Shown here in pieces: positions 54,914-63,219 of a stretch of 64,000 nt of DNA (position 1 is the stretch's first letter; each line of letters begins with the position of its first letter). The translations under genes were made by a program, and so were the position numbers. Location: NCBI RefSeq assembly GCF_002263495.1, contig NZ_CP022753.1, forward strand, positions 2,232,001-2,296,000. The letters are read 5' to 3'. The notes under the pieces were generated by a model. It had not been told where the DNA came from and ran no database searches. It saw only the letters and a program-made list of their open reading frames with translations. The DNA comes from Nocardiopsis gilva YIM 90087 (GTDB taxonomy: Bacteria > Actinomycetota > Actinomycetes > Streptosporangiales > Streptosporangiaceae).

Positions 54914-55459
54914 TCAGCGGTGGCGCCTGTGGTCCCTGCGTCTCATTTTTCTCCTGCGCCTTTCCGCGTGCCTGTCCTTTTCCCTGTCCTCCACGTCCAC
55001 GTCGAGATCCAGGTCGTCGTCATCGCACCGGGAGGGGAAGACGAGGTGGGCGAGGAGGACGGCGGCCCAGATCCCCAGCGGAATGGCCGGCCAGAAGTGG
55101 GTGAATTCCCCGTCGCGGAGGCTGCTGACGCCCCAGATTCCCGTCATGATGATCGCGCCGCCGAGCCACCAGCGCCATTCGTCGAACCATTCGCGCCAGG
55201 GCGAGGGGGCGTAGTTCTCCGCGCCGACCGCGGCCAGGTCGACGGGTTCCCGGTCCGGCTGCTGGGATGTCGGTAGATCCGCGGTGAGGGGCTCCAGCTC
55301 ACCGAAGACGGTGGCGGACATGGCTGTGTCCAGGCGCCGTTCGTATTCGGCCAGGTCCAGCCGCCCCTCCGACAGCGCCGATGCCAGACGCTGGGCCACA
55401 GCGTCCCGATCGGCGTCGGCTGCGCGCATCCCGCTGTGCGGCGTGATGTCGGAACCCAT
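54914..55459 (-). CDS. DUF1707 membrane protein, paralogue 2
   Basis: A 181-residue protein with the same layout as the neighbour: MRAADADRDAVAQRLASALS, EYERRLDTAM, then WRWWLGGAIIMTGIWGVSSL and WPAIPLGIWAAVLLAHLVFP. It ends in a very basic tail (RRRRKMRRRDHRRHR). The DEWRWWLGGA stretch is shared with paralogue 1, so the pair arose by tandem duplication. ATG 55459 follows GGAGGGG by 7 nt. Confidence 0.82.
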   Translation of the reverse strand: MGSDITPHSGMRAADADRDAVAQRLASALSEGRLDLAEYERRLDTAMSATVFGELEPLTADLPTSQQPDREPVDLAAVGAENYAPSPWREWFDEWRWWLGGAIIMTGIWGVSSLRDGEFTHFWPAIPLGIWAAVLLAHLVFPSRCDDDDLDLDVDVEDREKDRHAERRRRKMRRRDHRRHR

Positions 55460-55666
55460 CGCCGTCCCCTCCGTCGAATCCCCTGCTGTGCCCGTCCGCC
55501 GAGGCTCGTCGGCTCGGCGATCGCCTGCGGGCACCTCCGTGGGATCCGGCGGTGCCCGGTTGCCAGCGTAGTTGGCGTGGTATGCGAAGTTCATCCTCCC
55601 GGCGACCAGATCGACCGTACAGCTTTCGTATGACGCGGCCCCAGTGGACCGGCCGCCGTGGTCGGT

Positions 55667-56518
55667 TCAGCGGCACGTGGCCGTGCGTGTGGAATACCAA
55701 TCGGTGATGCCGTCCCGACCGCCGGATCGGCCGCGCCGATCAGCCCGGTGTGCTCGAAGCCCCCGCTGTAGCCGAACCGCGTGCCGTCCAGCCTGCTCAG
55801 GTAAGCACCGGTCTCCCGAGCAGCAGCTCGGGGCGGCGACGTCCCAGTCGCGGACCGGGACGTCCTTGACGAACAGGTGCGCCGCCCCCTCGGCGATCCG
55901 GCACAGCTTCAGCGAGATGCTGCCGCACTCCAGGTACGCGGTGTAGCCGAAGTGCTCATAGACCTCGCGGGCGATTCCGTGCGGGGCGGGGGTGTTGTCG
56001 GTGAGCACGCCCGCCCCCGGGCCGATCCGGGCCGTGCGCGGCAGCGGGCGGCCGTTGGCGGCGGCGCCTCCCCCGCGCGCCGCCGTGTACAGTGCGTCGT
56101 CCTCGGGCGCGTAGACCGCGGCGAGCACGGGCCGACCGTCGCTCACCAGCGCCGCCTGGGTGACATAGCCGGGGTAGCCGTGCGCGTAGCTGGCGGTACC
56201 GTCGATCGGGTCGATCAGCCAGTAGCTCGCGGGCCGGTCACCGCGCAGCGAGTCCGGGTCCTCCTCGCTGAGCACCGGGATGTCGGCGGCGATCCCCCGC
56301 AGCCGCCCACTCAGGGCCTCGTGCGCCCTCGCGTCCGCCTCGGCCTTGAACTGGCTCCCCTCCCAGACCCCCCGCGTCGCCCGCGCGTCGCAGCGCCAGG
56401 TGCGGAGCAGCGCACCCACGTCCAGGACGGCCCGGGCCATGCCGGCCAGCAGAGTGTCCGAGCGCGGACGGTACCCGTGGTCGTCGGCGGCGTCCGCCTG
56501 CCGGTCGTGCTCGCTCAC
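55667..56518 (-). CDS. inositol-monophosphatase-family phosphatase with an out-of-frame inner segment
   Basis: A 283-residue frame of the IMPase superfamily, Mg2+-dependent sugar or nucleotide phosphatases. Metal ligands are seen in VLSEEDPDS and WLIDPIDGTASYAHG, and a further Asp in RDWDVAAP. After that motif, roughly 40 codons read as nonsense (PSCCSGDRCLPEQAGRHAV). Adding one base at each of 55830-55833, 55815-55817 and 55714-55716 restores ELLLGETGAYLSRLDGTRFG and FEHTGLIGAADPAV. It then rejoins the same frame and the same stop, giving 284 residues. The GTG start overlaps the upstream ATP-grasp stop (GTGA). The substrate is unknown. Confidence 0.8.
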   Translation of the reverse strand: MSEHDRQADAADDHGYRPRSDTLLAGMARAVLDVGALLRTWRCDARATRGVWEGSQFKAEADARAHEALSGRLRGIAADIPVLSEEDPDSLRGDRPASYWLIDPIDGTASYAHGYPGYVTQAALVSDGRPVLAAVYAPEDDALYTAARGGGAAANGRPLPRTARIGPGAGVLTDNTPAPHGIAREVYEHFGYTAYLECGSISLKLCRIAEGAAHLFVKDVPVRDWDVAAPSCCSGDRCLPEQAGRHAVRLQRGLRAHRADRRGRSGGRDGITDWYSTRTATCR

Positions 56519-57561
56519 CGGGCGACCTGGGCGATCTGCGGGGCGGGGGCGGCGACGGCGTCCGTCGCGGCCGGGGAGATGCCGTGGCCGGTGAACTCCG
56601 CCTCCTGGAGGAACTCGTCGCTCCAGCGCCGCACCATCACCAGCCCTTCCTCCCAGTCGTCAGCGAGGCGCGGGCCACCGAACGTGGCCTGGCGCAGCAG
56701 GCCGGTGACCTCGTCGACGCCGGAGGCGATGGTCAGCGGCGCGGTGGAGGAGAAGCGCGGGTTGATCTCGAAGATCCGCGGCTCGCCATCGCCGTCCAGG
56801 GCGAGCTGGACGTTGAACGGGCCGTCGGCGCGGAGCTCGTGCTGCACCGCGCGGCACACGGCGGCCACGCGTTCGTTGCGGCGGGTCACGGCGTACTTGG
56901 TGACCCCGCGCTTGAGGATCACCTCCTTGGACACCACGGCCTGTACCTCGCCGTCGCGCCACACGACCACCGACACGGTGTACTCGGGCCCGCCGATCCG
57001 CTCCTGGACGATGAGGTCGTTGGGCGCGTAGGGGCCGTCGGCGAGCAGTCCGAGGAGCTCGTCGCGCGACGCGCACACGGTCACCCCGCGGCTGCCGCGG
57101 CCGGCGCGCGGTTTGACCACGAGCGGCGGCTCCAGCGCCCCGTCCCACTCGGAGGCCAGACGGGTCGCGGGAACACCGATCCCCGCCGCCGCGAGTCGCC
57201 GCATCAGCACATACTTGTCCAGGCACGTGGTGACGAAGTCGGGTCTGGGCAGGAGCACCGCGATGTCGTCGAAGGCGAGTTCGGCGACGGGGACCAGCTC
57301 CTCGTCGACCAGCGGGACGATCGCGATGGCCCCTTCGTCCTGGCAGATGCGCCGGATCTGCGGGAGGTAGGCGTCGTTGTTTCCAGAGGGGACGAGGTAG
57401 CCCCGATCAGCGAGGTAGAGCCCCGGAGCGGCGGGGTCGATGTCGGTGGCGACGACGCGGAAGCCCTGGCGGCGGAGGTGCAGGATCGTTCCGGAGGTCT
57501 GGGCTGATCCGGCGGTGGTCACCACGACGGTCGGCTGATCGGGGAGCTGTTCAGCGGGCAC
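56515..57561 (-). CDS. ATP-grasp enzyme (carbamoyl-phosphate-synthase-like)
   Basis: A 348-residue ATP-grasp ligase. A Rossmann-like N-terminal domain (PTVVVTTAGSAQTSGTILHL) is followed by the ATP-grasp core. Core motifs are LVVKPRAGRGSRGVTVC, then IVQERIGGPEYTVSVVVW and the Mg-binding LALDGDGEPRIFEINPRFSS. It should form a C-N or similar bond with ATP-driven activation of a carboxylate; the substrates are not known. It is translationally coupled to the phosphatase downstream. The GTG at 57561 follows AAAGG by 7 nt, giving VPAEQLPDQP. Confidence 0.86.
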   Translation of the reverse strand: MPAEQLPDQPTVVVTTAGSAQTSGTILHLRRQGFRVVATDIDPAAPGLYLADRGYLVPSGNNDAYLPQIRRICQDEGAIAIVPLVDEELVPVAELAFDDIAVLLPRPDFVTTCLDKYVLMRRLAAAGIGVPATRLASEWDGALEPPLVVKPRAGRGSRGVTVCASRDELLGLLADGPYAPNDLIVQERIGGPEYTVSVVVWRDGEVQAVVSKEVILKRGVTKYAVTRRNERVAAVCRAVQHELRADGPFNVQLALDGDGEPRIFEINPRFSSTAPLTIASGVDEVTGLLRQATFGGPRLADDWEEGLVMVRRWSDEFLQEAEFTGHGISPAATDAVAAPAPQIAQVAR

Positions 57562-57932
57562 CGATGAACCTTTCCACTCGAAGATGGAGTTGCACTGCGA
57601 TCGGCTCGGGTCAGCGAGGCGTGTCGGCGGGCCCGGACGGGACAGTCGATCGATCCTTAGTACATTTCGAGCGTATGCCTCTGACCAGCGCTTGGCCTGA
57701 GGGTGGCCGGATTCGGTTCTCGGGGCAACCGCGAGGGACCGTCGCGCGTGGCGAATCGGCTCGGGGCCGCGGGGGGACGGGAGGCGGGACAAAGGCTCTG
57801 GCGCACCCTGCTCAGACGGGAGCCGTGTACCGGGAATCTGTTCCCTGTCGCAATTCCGCGTCCGATCGGCGCCCGGCTACGCTGCGTGCAGGAGAATGCG
57901 GGTATCCAGCCGCGGCGTTGCGCAACCCCTCT

Positions 57933-57958
57933 TCCCCTGACCGTTATCGGCCAGGGGA
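57933..57958 (-). terminator. hairpin terminator of the HAD gene
   Basis: TCCCCTG (57933-57939) and CAGGGGA (57952-57958) form a 7-bp stem 30 bp beyond the minus-strand stop at 57989. The rest of the 57562-57988 interval shows no gene; it should also hold the promoter of the ATP-grasp gene. Confidence 0.5.
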
Positions 57959-57988
57959 GATCGTTTTATGGTCAACCAATCCGCGATT

Positions 57989-58627
57989 TCAGAACTTTCC
58001 GAATCGCTCGGTGAGGAACGATTCCAGATCGTCCGCGTCCCCGTGGTGGTACGCGTCGATCCCCAGTCGCTTCGCGGCGAGGACATTCTCCTCGCGGTCG
58101 TCGATGAAGACGGTCTCCTCCGGCGTGACGCCGAGCTCCGTCAGCACGTGCGTGTAGATGTCCGGGGCCGGTTTGCGTATCCCCAGGTCACAGCTGAAGA
58201 ACAGGGCATCGAACCGGGCCAGGACCGGCGAGTGGCGCAGGGCTCCGGCGATGTCGGCCGGGGCGTTGGACAGCAGCGCGAGCCGTACTCCCCGGTCGGC
58301 GAGCCGGTCCACCAGTCCCGCGCTCCGCTCGGTGACGTGCAGCCAGGAGGACACGTCGGTCGCCCACAGGTCCTGCCGCTGGGCCCCGTCCCACTCGGCT
58401 CCCAGGCGCAGGGAGATGCGGTCCCAATACTCCGTCGAGGTGAGCCCGCCGTCGTAGTCGGAGCGCTCGTCCCAGTAGGCGGTCCAGAAGTCCCGGGGGT
58501 CGACCCCGGCGATCCGCTCCATCCGGTCCCGTGCTTCGGACAGCTGCGGCCGGGAGATCACCTCGCCGTAGTCGAAGACCGCCGTCGTAGGGGAGGACAG
58601 GGGAGTGGGACCCCGGTTGATCGCCAC
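57989..58627 (-). CDS. HAD-superfamily hydrolase
   Basis: A 212-residue HAD-IA phosphatase-type enzyme. Motif I is TAVFDYGEV, where the usual DxD second Asp is replaced (DYG), motif II LALLSNAP, the Lys motif GIRKPAPDIYTHV, and motif IV FIDDREENVLAA. The altered motif I occurs in non-phosphatase HAD members as well as active ones, so activity should be tested. Substrate unknown. GTG start at 58627. It is separated from the ATP-grasp gene by 427 bp. Confidence 0.83.
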   Translation of the reverse strand: MAINRGPTPLSSPTTAVFDYGEVISRPQLSEARDRMERIAGVDPRDFWTAYWDERSDYDGGLTSTEYWDRISLRLGAEWDGAQRQDLWATDVSSWLHVTERSAGLVDRLADRGVRLALLSNAPADIAGALRHSPVLARFDALFFSCDLGIRKPAPDIYTHVLTELGVTPEETVFIDDREENVLAAKRLGIDAYHHGDADDLESFLTERFGKF

Positions 58628-58712
58628 GTGAATTCACACCCCGTTCATGTTCGAATTCGGCTGCTTCGAACAGAGACTATGTGCGAATGCTGGGGGCGTC
58701 GAGTCCGGGGCG

Positions 58713-58783
58713 GCGTCGGAGCCGCCGACCGGCGACTCCGACGCACCTGCCCGACGACCGCACAGGCGTCCCGCCGGGACGCC
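58713..58783 (-). terminator. two hairpins after the PEBP gene
   Basis: GGCGTCC (58765-58771) pairs with GGACGCC (58777-58783), 12 bp beyond the stop at 58795. A second hairpin follows, GCGTCGGAG (58713-58721) with CTCCGACGC (58736-58744). Together they make a likely transcription end for the minus-strand gene. Confidence 0.6.
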
Positions 58784-58794
58784 CGCGCGGCGGG

Positions 58795-59331
58795 TCATTT
58801 CTGCTCGTACAGCCCCGTGATGACGCCGCGGCCGAGCGAGTGCGCGAACAGGTTGAAGCCGAGGAAGGCCGGGCTCGCGGAGTCGTCGATCCCGAGCGTC
58901 GGCACGTCCACGGCGTGCACCGCGAACATGTAGCGGTGCGGCCCGTGTCCGGGCGGCGGTGCGGCGCCGATGTAGCGCTTGCCGCCGGCGTCGTTGCGGA
59001 TCGTGACGGCCCCGGGCGGCAGGCCGGCACCCTCGGCGCCGCCCGCTCCCGCGGGCAGGTCGGTCACCGACGCCGGGATGTCGCAGACCGCCCAGTGCCA
59101 GAACCCGCTGGCCGTGGGCGCGTCGGGGTCGAAGCAGGTGACGGCGAAGCTCTGCGTCCCCTCGGGGAAGCCGCTCCACGACAGCTGCGGGGAGATGTCC
59201 TCCCCGCCCGCCCCCATGAGCCCGCTGACCTGAGCCATCGGCAGTGTCTGGCCCTCGCTGACGTCCTGGCTGGTGACGGTGAACGACGCGACGTCCGGAA
59301 GGAAGTCGTAGGGAGATGGCGGCTGTGCCAC
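58795..59331 (-). CDS. YbhB/YbcL-type phosphatidylethanolamine-binding family protein
   Basis: A 178-residue PEBP-fold protein. Signature motifs are [35 protein letters not shown] and [16 protein letters not shown]. Bacterial members resemble eukaryotic Raf-kinase inhibitor protein; function is uncertain and may involve small-molecule binding. It has no signal peptide. GTG 59331 follows AGGAGG by 6 nt. Confidence 0.9.
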   Translation of the reverse strand: MAQPPSPYDFLPDVASFTVTSQDVSEGQTLPMAQVSGLMGAGGEDISPQLSWSGFPEGTQSFAVTCFDPDAPTASGFWHWAVCDIPASVTDLPAGAGGAEGAGLPPGAVTIRNDAGGKRYIGAAPPPGHGPHRYMFAVHAVDVPTLGIDDSASPAFLGFNLFAHSLGRGVITGLYEQK

Positions 59332-59436
59332 GTTTCGCCTCCTGAAGTCATCAGAGTCCCGGGAGCGGGTCCGCCCCCGTACGTCCACGATTATCGTGCC
59401 GCGGCCCGGCTCGCGCGGCGGACCACGCGCGGCGCG

Positions 59437-60156
59437 CTATGCGGTGTCGACCACCCGGAACATCTCGGCCAGCCGCCCCTCGGGCAGGCCGCCCTTGGCC
59501 GCGTTCTCGGCGAGCCAGTCGCGCATGGCGGTGTCGAGCTCGGTGAAGTCGCGGATCTGGCTGGTGTGCGAGGCGAGCGCGGCCATGCGCCGGTCGACGA
59601 CGCCGGTGATGTCGGAGTAGTGATCGGGGGAGGGTCCGTGGGCCAGCCACACCTCGGCCACCTTCCATGTGCCCAGGCCCTCATCGGCGAGCAGCTCGGG
59701 GTGGGCGTGCGGGTTGCGGGCGTCGGGGTAGACGGCGTTGATCGCCGCCTCCCCCACCGCCAGGTGGTCGGGGTGGCTCGGCGCTATGGCCGACCAGTCG
59801 CGGTCCGGGCTCGGGATCAGCATGCGCTGCGGCCGGACCTGTCGGATGACGCGGGTGATGTCGCGGCGAAGCTCGAAGGAGGGGGTGATACGTCCGTCGG
59901 GGTAGCCGAGGAACCGGACGTCGCGCACGTTCAGGATCTCCGCTGCCTTGCGCTGTTCGTTGCGGCGCAGCTCGGCCATGTGCGCACCGTCCAGGGAGCG
60001 TTCGTCACCTCCCGCGTCGCCGTCGGAGACGATCAGGTAGGTGACCCGGACCCCGGCGTCGGTCCAGAGCGCGATCGTTCCCGCGCATCCGAAGTCCACA
60101 TCGTCGGGGTGGGCCATGACGACCAGGGCCCGTTCGACGTCGTTGTCGTGCAGCAT
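59437..60156 (-). CDS. PIG-L/LmbE-family zinc deacetylase
   Basis: A 239-residue PIG-L deacetylase-fold protein. The zinc/catalytic motif MAHPDDVDFGCAG and the distal SHPDHLAVGEAAINAV are intact, giving the expected His/Asp/His ligands. Related actinobacterial enzymes remove acetyl groups from GlcNAc-inositol (MshB) or mycothiol conjugates (Mca). The short size and lack of an Mca signature leave the substrate open. ATG 60156 follows AGAGGA by about 7 nt. Confidence 0.88.
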   Translation of the reverse strand: MLHDNDVERALVVMAHPDDVDFGCAGTIALWTDAGVRVTYLIVSDGDAGGDERSLDGAHMAELRRNEQRKAAEILNVRDVRFLGYPDGRITPSFELRRDITRVIRQVRPQRMLIPSPDRDWSAIAPSHPDHLAVGEAAINAVYPDARNPHAHPELLADEGLGTWKVAEVWLAHGPSPDHYSDITGVVDRRMAALASHTSQIRDFTELDTAMRDWLAENAAKGGLPEGRLAEMFRVVDTA

Positions 60157-60330
60157 CGGCGATTCCTCTCTGCGAGATCCTCGTCCGGAGCCGCGGAGCG
60201 GGGGAACCCCCGTGTTTCGGGGGGCATCGACGGCTGACACCATTTTCCCACCGTGACCCGGGTCACCAGCGGGCACAGTGTTTGGGCTGACCACGGGGCC
60301 GAGCCGCGCCGTGTGGGGGAGCCGACGCGA

Positions 60331-60363
60331 ACCGGCCTCCGCCCGCTTCGGGCGGAGGCCGGT
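60331..60363 (-). terminator. hairpin terminator of the penicillin acylase gene
   Basis: ACCGGCCTCCGCCC (60331-60344) and GGGCGGAGGCCGGT (60350-60363) form a perfect 14-bp stem with a 5-nt GCTTC loop, 31 bp beyond the acylase stop. Confidence 0.8.
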
Positions 60364-60394
60364 GCAAGCCGCTGCCGTTCCCGGCGCCGCTTTC

Positions 60395-62767
60395 CTAGGG
60401 CCGCAGGTGGGTCGTGGAGGCGGTGTTCCGCTCCACGGCATCCCTGCTGTACAGCAGCGGGAAGTACTCCCCCTTCCGCCACGCCGGCAGCAGGTCCGCA
60501 TAGTGCGGGCTGCTGGGGTCGCCGGACTGGCCGGGGGCGTTGATGGCGCGCGAGGCGTCCCAGTTCCCGACGTCGAGCACCATCTTGAACGACGCGCCCG
60601 AGGTCTGCTCGAAGGTTTCCCAGTTGTAGTTCGACGCGTTCACCGTGTGCGGCGAGCCGCCGCGCGGGAAGGGGCCGAGATGCTCGCCGGTCGGATTGGT
60701 GAACGTGGTCTGCTGGATGTCCCCCCACTTCCACGTGCTCGTGTCCGAGCCGAGCCGGTCCGACACGTCGGCGTAGGCGCTCTTCAACGATGACAGCAGG
60801 ATGCGGTCCCGAACGGCCTCGCCGTCGGCGCCGAACCACGGCTCGGGGTCCTGCAGCAGGTCGATCATGGTCGCGCCGGAGTCGGCGAACACGATGATCT
60901 CCGCCATCTGCTCCGACACCGCCTCGGCGACGACGGCCGGGCCCAGGTGCCGCATGAACCACGGCTCGAACAGCGCGGCCTGCGGCGAGTCCTCGCCGAC
61001 GGTGCCGTCCCAGGAGCGCAGGAGCTTCAGCGCGGCGGCGGTCTGCGGGTCGTCGCTCTCCAGCCCCCGCAGCAGCGCGGCGATCCGCCGGGCCGGGATC
61101 GACACCTGGTCGTTCTGGAGCGCCATCGAGTCCTCGAGCGAGCTGCAGCGGTTGGCCGACAGCACCTCGCTGATGCGCTCGTGCCGGTAGGGCGGCTGCC
61201 ACTCGTAGCCGTAGACCGCCGCCTGCTCGTCGGAGATGTTGAACTCGTTGGCGGTGGCGAAGAAGCCGCTCTTCGGGTTGTAGACGCTCGGCAGGTTGCC
61301 CGGGTCCACGAAACCGTCCCACTCGTAGCGTCCGTCGCCCGGCACCGGCATCAGGCCGTCGTAGCCAACGCGCTTGGGCGTCAGTCCACCGGGCTGCCAG
61401 CCGATGTTGCCGTCGGTGTCGGCATAGGTGAAGTTGAGCGGCGGGGTGCCCCAGCCCCGCATCCCCTCCTGGAACTCGGCGAAGTTCTGCGCCCGCATCA
61501 GCCGCATGCTCCGGTAGTAGGGCGACGTGCCCGGCTCCAGCCACACGCTGCGCACGGCGTAGGCCAGATTGCGGTCGGTGTCGGTAAAGATGACCGGCCC
61601 GTGCCGGGTGAACCGAAGTTCGGCCTCGTGCGACTCTGCCCCCTTGACCTCGACCTTCTCCTCTTCCGTGCGCATCTTCTCCCAGCCGTCGCCGTAGCGG
61701 TACCGGGTGGGGTCGTCGGGATCGAGCTCGTAGACGTAGAGGTCTTCCTGGTCGATGGTGAAGATCGTCAGACCGAAGGCGATCTTGCCGTTGTGGCCCA
61801 TGGAGACGCCCGGGAGCGCCGGCTCGCCCGCCCCGATGACGTCCAGCCCCGGCGCGGACAGGTGGGTGATGTAGCGCAGGGACGGCGCCGACATCGCCCG
61901 GTGCGGGTCCCCGGCCAGGATCGGGCGGCCGGTGGAGGTGCGCTCCGGCGCGATGGCCCAGCTGTTGCTGCCCTCCGAGGAGCCGGGCTTCATGCCGAGG
62001 AGGCCCACCTCACCGTCCTCGTTGATGGTCACCGGCTGGGTGCCCAGCACGTAGGTCTCGAGGAAGTCCAGCGGGTCGTCCTGGTGCGGTAGCGCGCAGG
62101 GTTCGAAGCCCTCGGGGACCTTCGCGCTCTTTCCCGCTTCCAGCTTCTGCTGGAACTTGTGCGCGTCGGGGTCGGCCCAGCAGGACATGTAGGACCGGCT
62201 GACCTCGTGGTAGAAGTTGTTGGCCAGCGCGTGGCTGCGGATGCGGACGACGTCCTCCGGCTTCCACTTGGCGGGCGTGTAGCCGAGGTCGCGGAACTCC
62301 TTCGGCAGGGCGTCGGGGTCGTCCTTGATCACGTCGATGTAGGCGTTGATGCCCTCGGTGAACCGCGTGGCCGCCATCTTGGTCTCGGGGCCGTAGCTGG
62401 CCCACTCCTCGTCCATGTCCCCGCGGTAGAGGAAGAGCCGGGCGGCGCGGTCCTGCTTGACGTACTTCTCCCCGAGGACCTCCGAGAGTCGGCCCAGGCC
62501 GCGCCGCCGCCACAGGTCGATCTGGAAGAGGCGGTCCTGCGCGACGGCATAGCCCTGCGCGAGGAACAGGTCCTCGGTGTTCTTCGCGTAGATGTGCGGC
62601 ACACCCCACGTGTCCCGCAGGATCCGCACCGGCTCACGCAGGCCGGAGATCTTCGGCGAGCGGTGGTGGGGCGCCGGGGCCGCCCCCGCCGTCATGGTGG
62701 TCAGCGTCGTCGCGATCAGGGCGACACCGGTGAGCAGCGTCGCCGCGAGCAGTCCCTTTGGTCGCAT
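60395..62767 (-). CDS. secreted penicillin acylase-family N-terminal-nucleophile hydrolase
   Basis: A 790-residue precursor of the penicillin/acyl-homoserine-lactone acylase family. The signal peptide (MRPKGLLAATLLTGVALIAT, cleavage after AGA-A) exports it. The alpha chain (about residues 35-260) contains RDTWGVPHIYAKNTEDLF. Autoproteolysis before Ser267 in EGSNSW should free the catalytic Ser of the beta chain, which contains ILAGDPHRAMSAPS and the later family motif PLNFTYADTDGN. The substrate could be penicillin, AHL or other acyl amides. ATG 62767 is used; the open frame runs on to 63145 but that part is not coding. Confidence 0.9.
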   Translation of the reverse strand: MRPKGLLAATLLTGVALIATTLTTMTAGAAPAPHHRSPKISGLREPVRILRDTWGVPHIYAKNTEDLFLAQGYAVAQDRLFQIDLWRRRGLGRLSEVLGEKYVKQDRAARLFLYRGDMDEEWASYGPETKMAATRFTEGINAYIDVIKDDPDALPKEFRDLGYTPAKWKPEDVVRIRSHALANNFYHEVSRSYMSCWADPDAHKFQQKLEAGKSAKVPEGFEPCALPHQDDPLDFLETYVLGTQPVTINEDGEVGLLGMKPGSSEGSNSWAIAPERTSTGRPILAGDPHRAMSAPSLRYITHLSAPGLDVIGAGEPALPGVSMGHNGKIAFGLTIFTIDQEDLYVYELDPDDPTRYRYGDGWEKMRTEEEKVEVKGAESHEAELRFTRHGPVIFTDTDRNLAYAVRSVWLEPGTSPYYRSMRLMRAQNFAEFQEGMRGWGTPPLNFTYADTDGNIGWQPGGLTPKRVGYDGLMPVPGDGRYEWDGFVDPGNLPSVYNPKSGFFATANEFNISDEQAAVYGYEWQPPYRHERISEVLSANRCSSLEDSMALQNDQVSIPARRIAALLRGLESDDPQTAAALKLLRSWDGTVGEDSPQAALFEPWFMRHLGPAVVAEAVSEQMAEIIVFADSGATMIDLLQDPEPWFGADGEAVRDRILLSSLKSAYADVSDRLGSDTSTWKWGDIQQTTFTNPTGEHLGPFPRGGSPHTVNASNYNWETFEQTSGASFKMVLDVGNWDASRAINAPGQSGDPSSPHYADLLPAWRKGEYFPLLYSRDAVERNTASTTHLRP

Positions 62768-63219
62768 GCGTCTCCTAGTCGAGGGGGTGGTGGGGAATGG
62801 GGGAGTGGGGGAATGGGCGTGCAGGTGGCTGTGTGGGAGGAAGAGGGCGCGGCGGGGCGCTCGCCTGCCGCCGTGCGCGGTCGGCCCCTGGCTCGCGCTC
62901 GGCCCGTTCCCACGAGGTGCCGTCCGCCAGCGCACAGCATGCGTCCGTCGATGGTGCTGAATTGGAGCGACCCTTTTCGGACAGTGCCAGGTGGCGACAC
63001 ACCGGCACCACCCGTACCTGCCCCTGAGTCGGCGCGATGCTTCAGCCACCGGACATAAGGGGTGGCCTGCCCGATCACCGTGGTCACGGCCGGGACGAGC
63101 ACTGTTCACCCCTTGGTGGGGGATAGGCCGGACAGAGTTGGGCATATCGGGTGGCTGGGGCTTGCAGAGTCATGAGTCACAGCCCCGATGTCCCCCAACC
63201 GAGAGGCAGACCAAGAGAA
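62768..63219. other. divergent intergenic region of two secreted proteins
   Basis: About 450 bp between the penicillin acylase and the next secreted protein. It is slightly AT-richer near 63045-63120 and has no coding frame. It should hold both divergent promoters, but no clear box could be placed. Confidence 0.4.
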
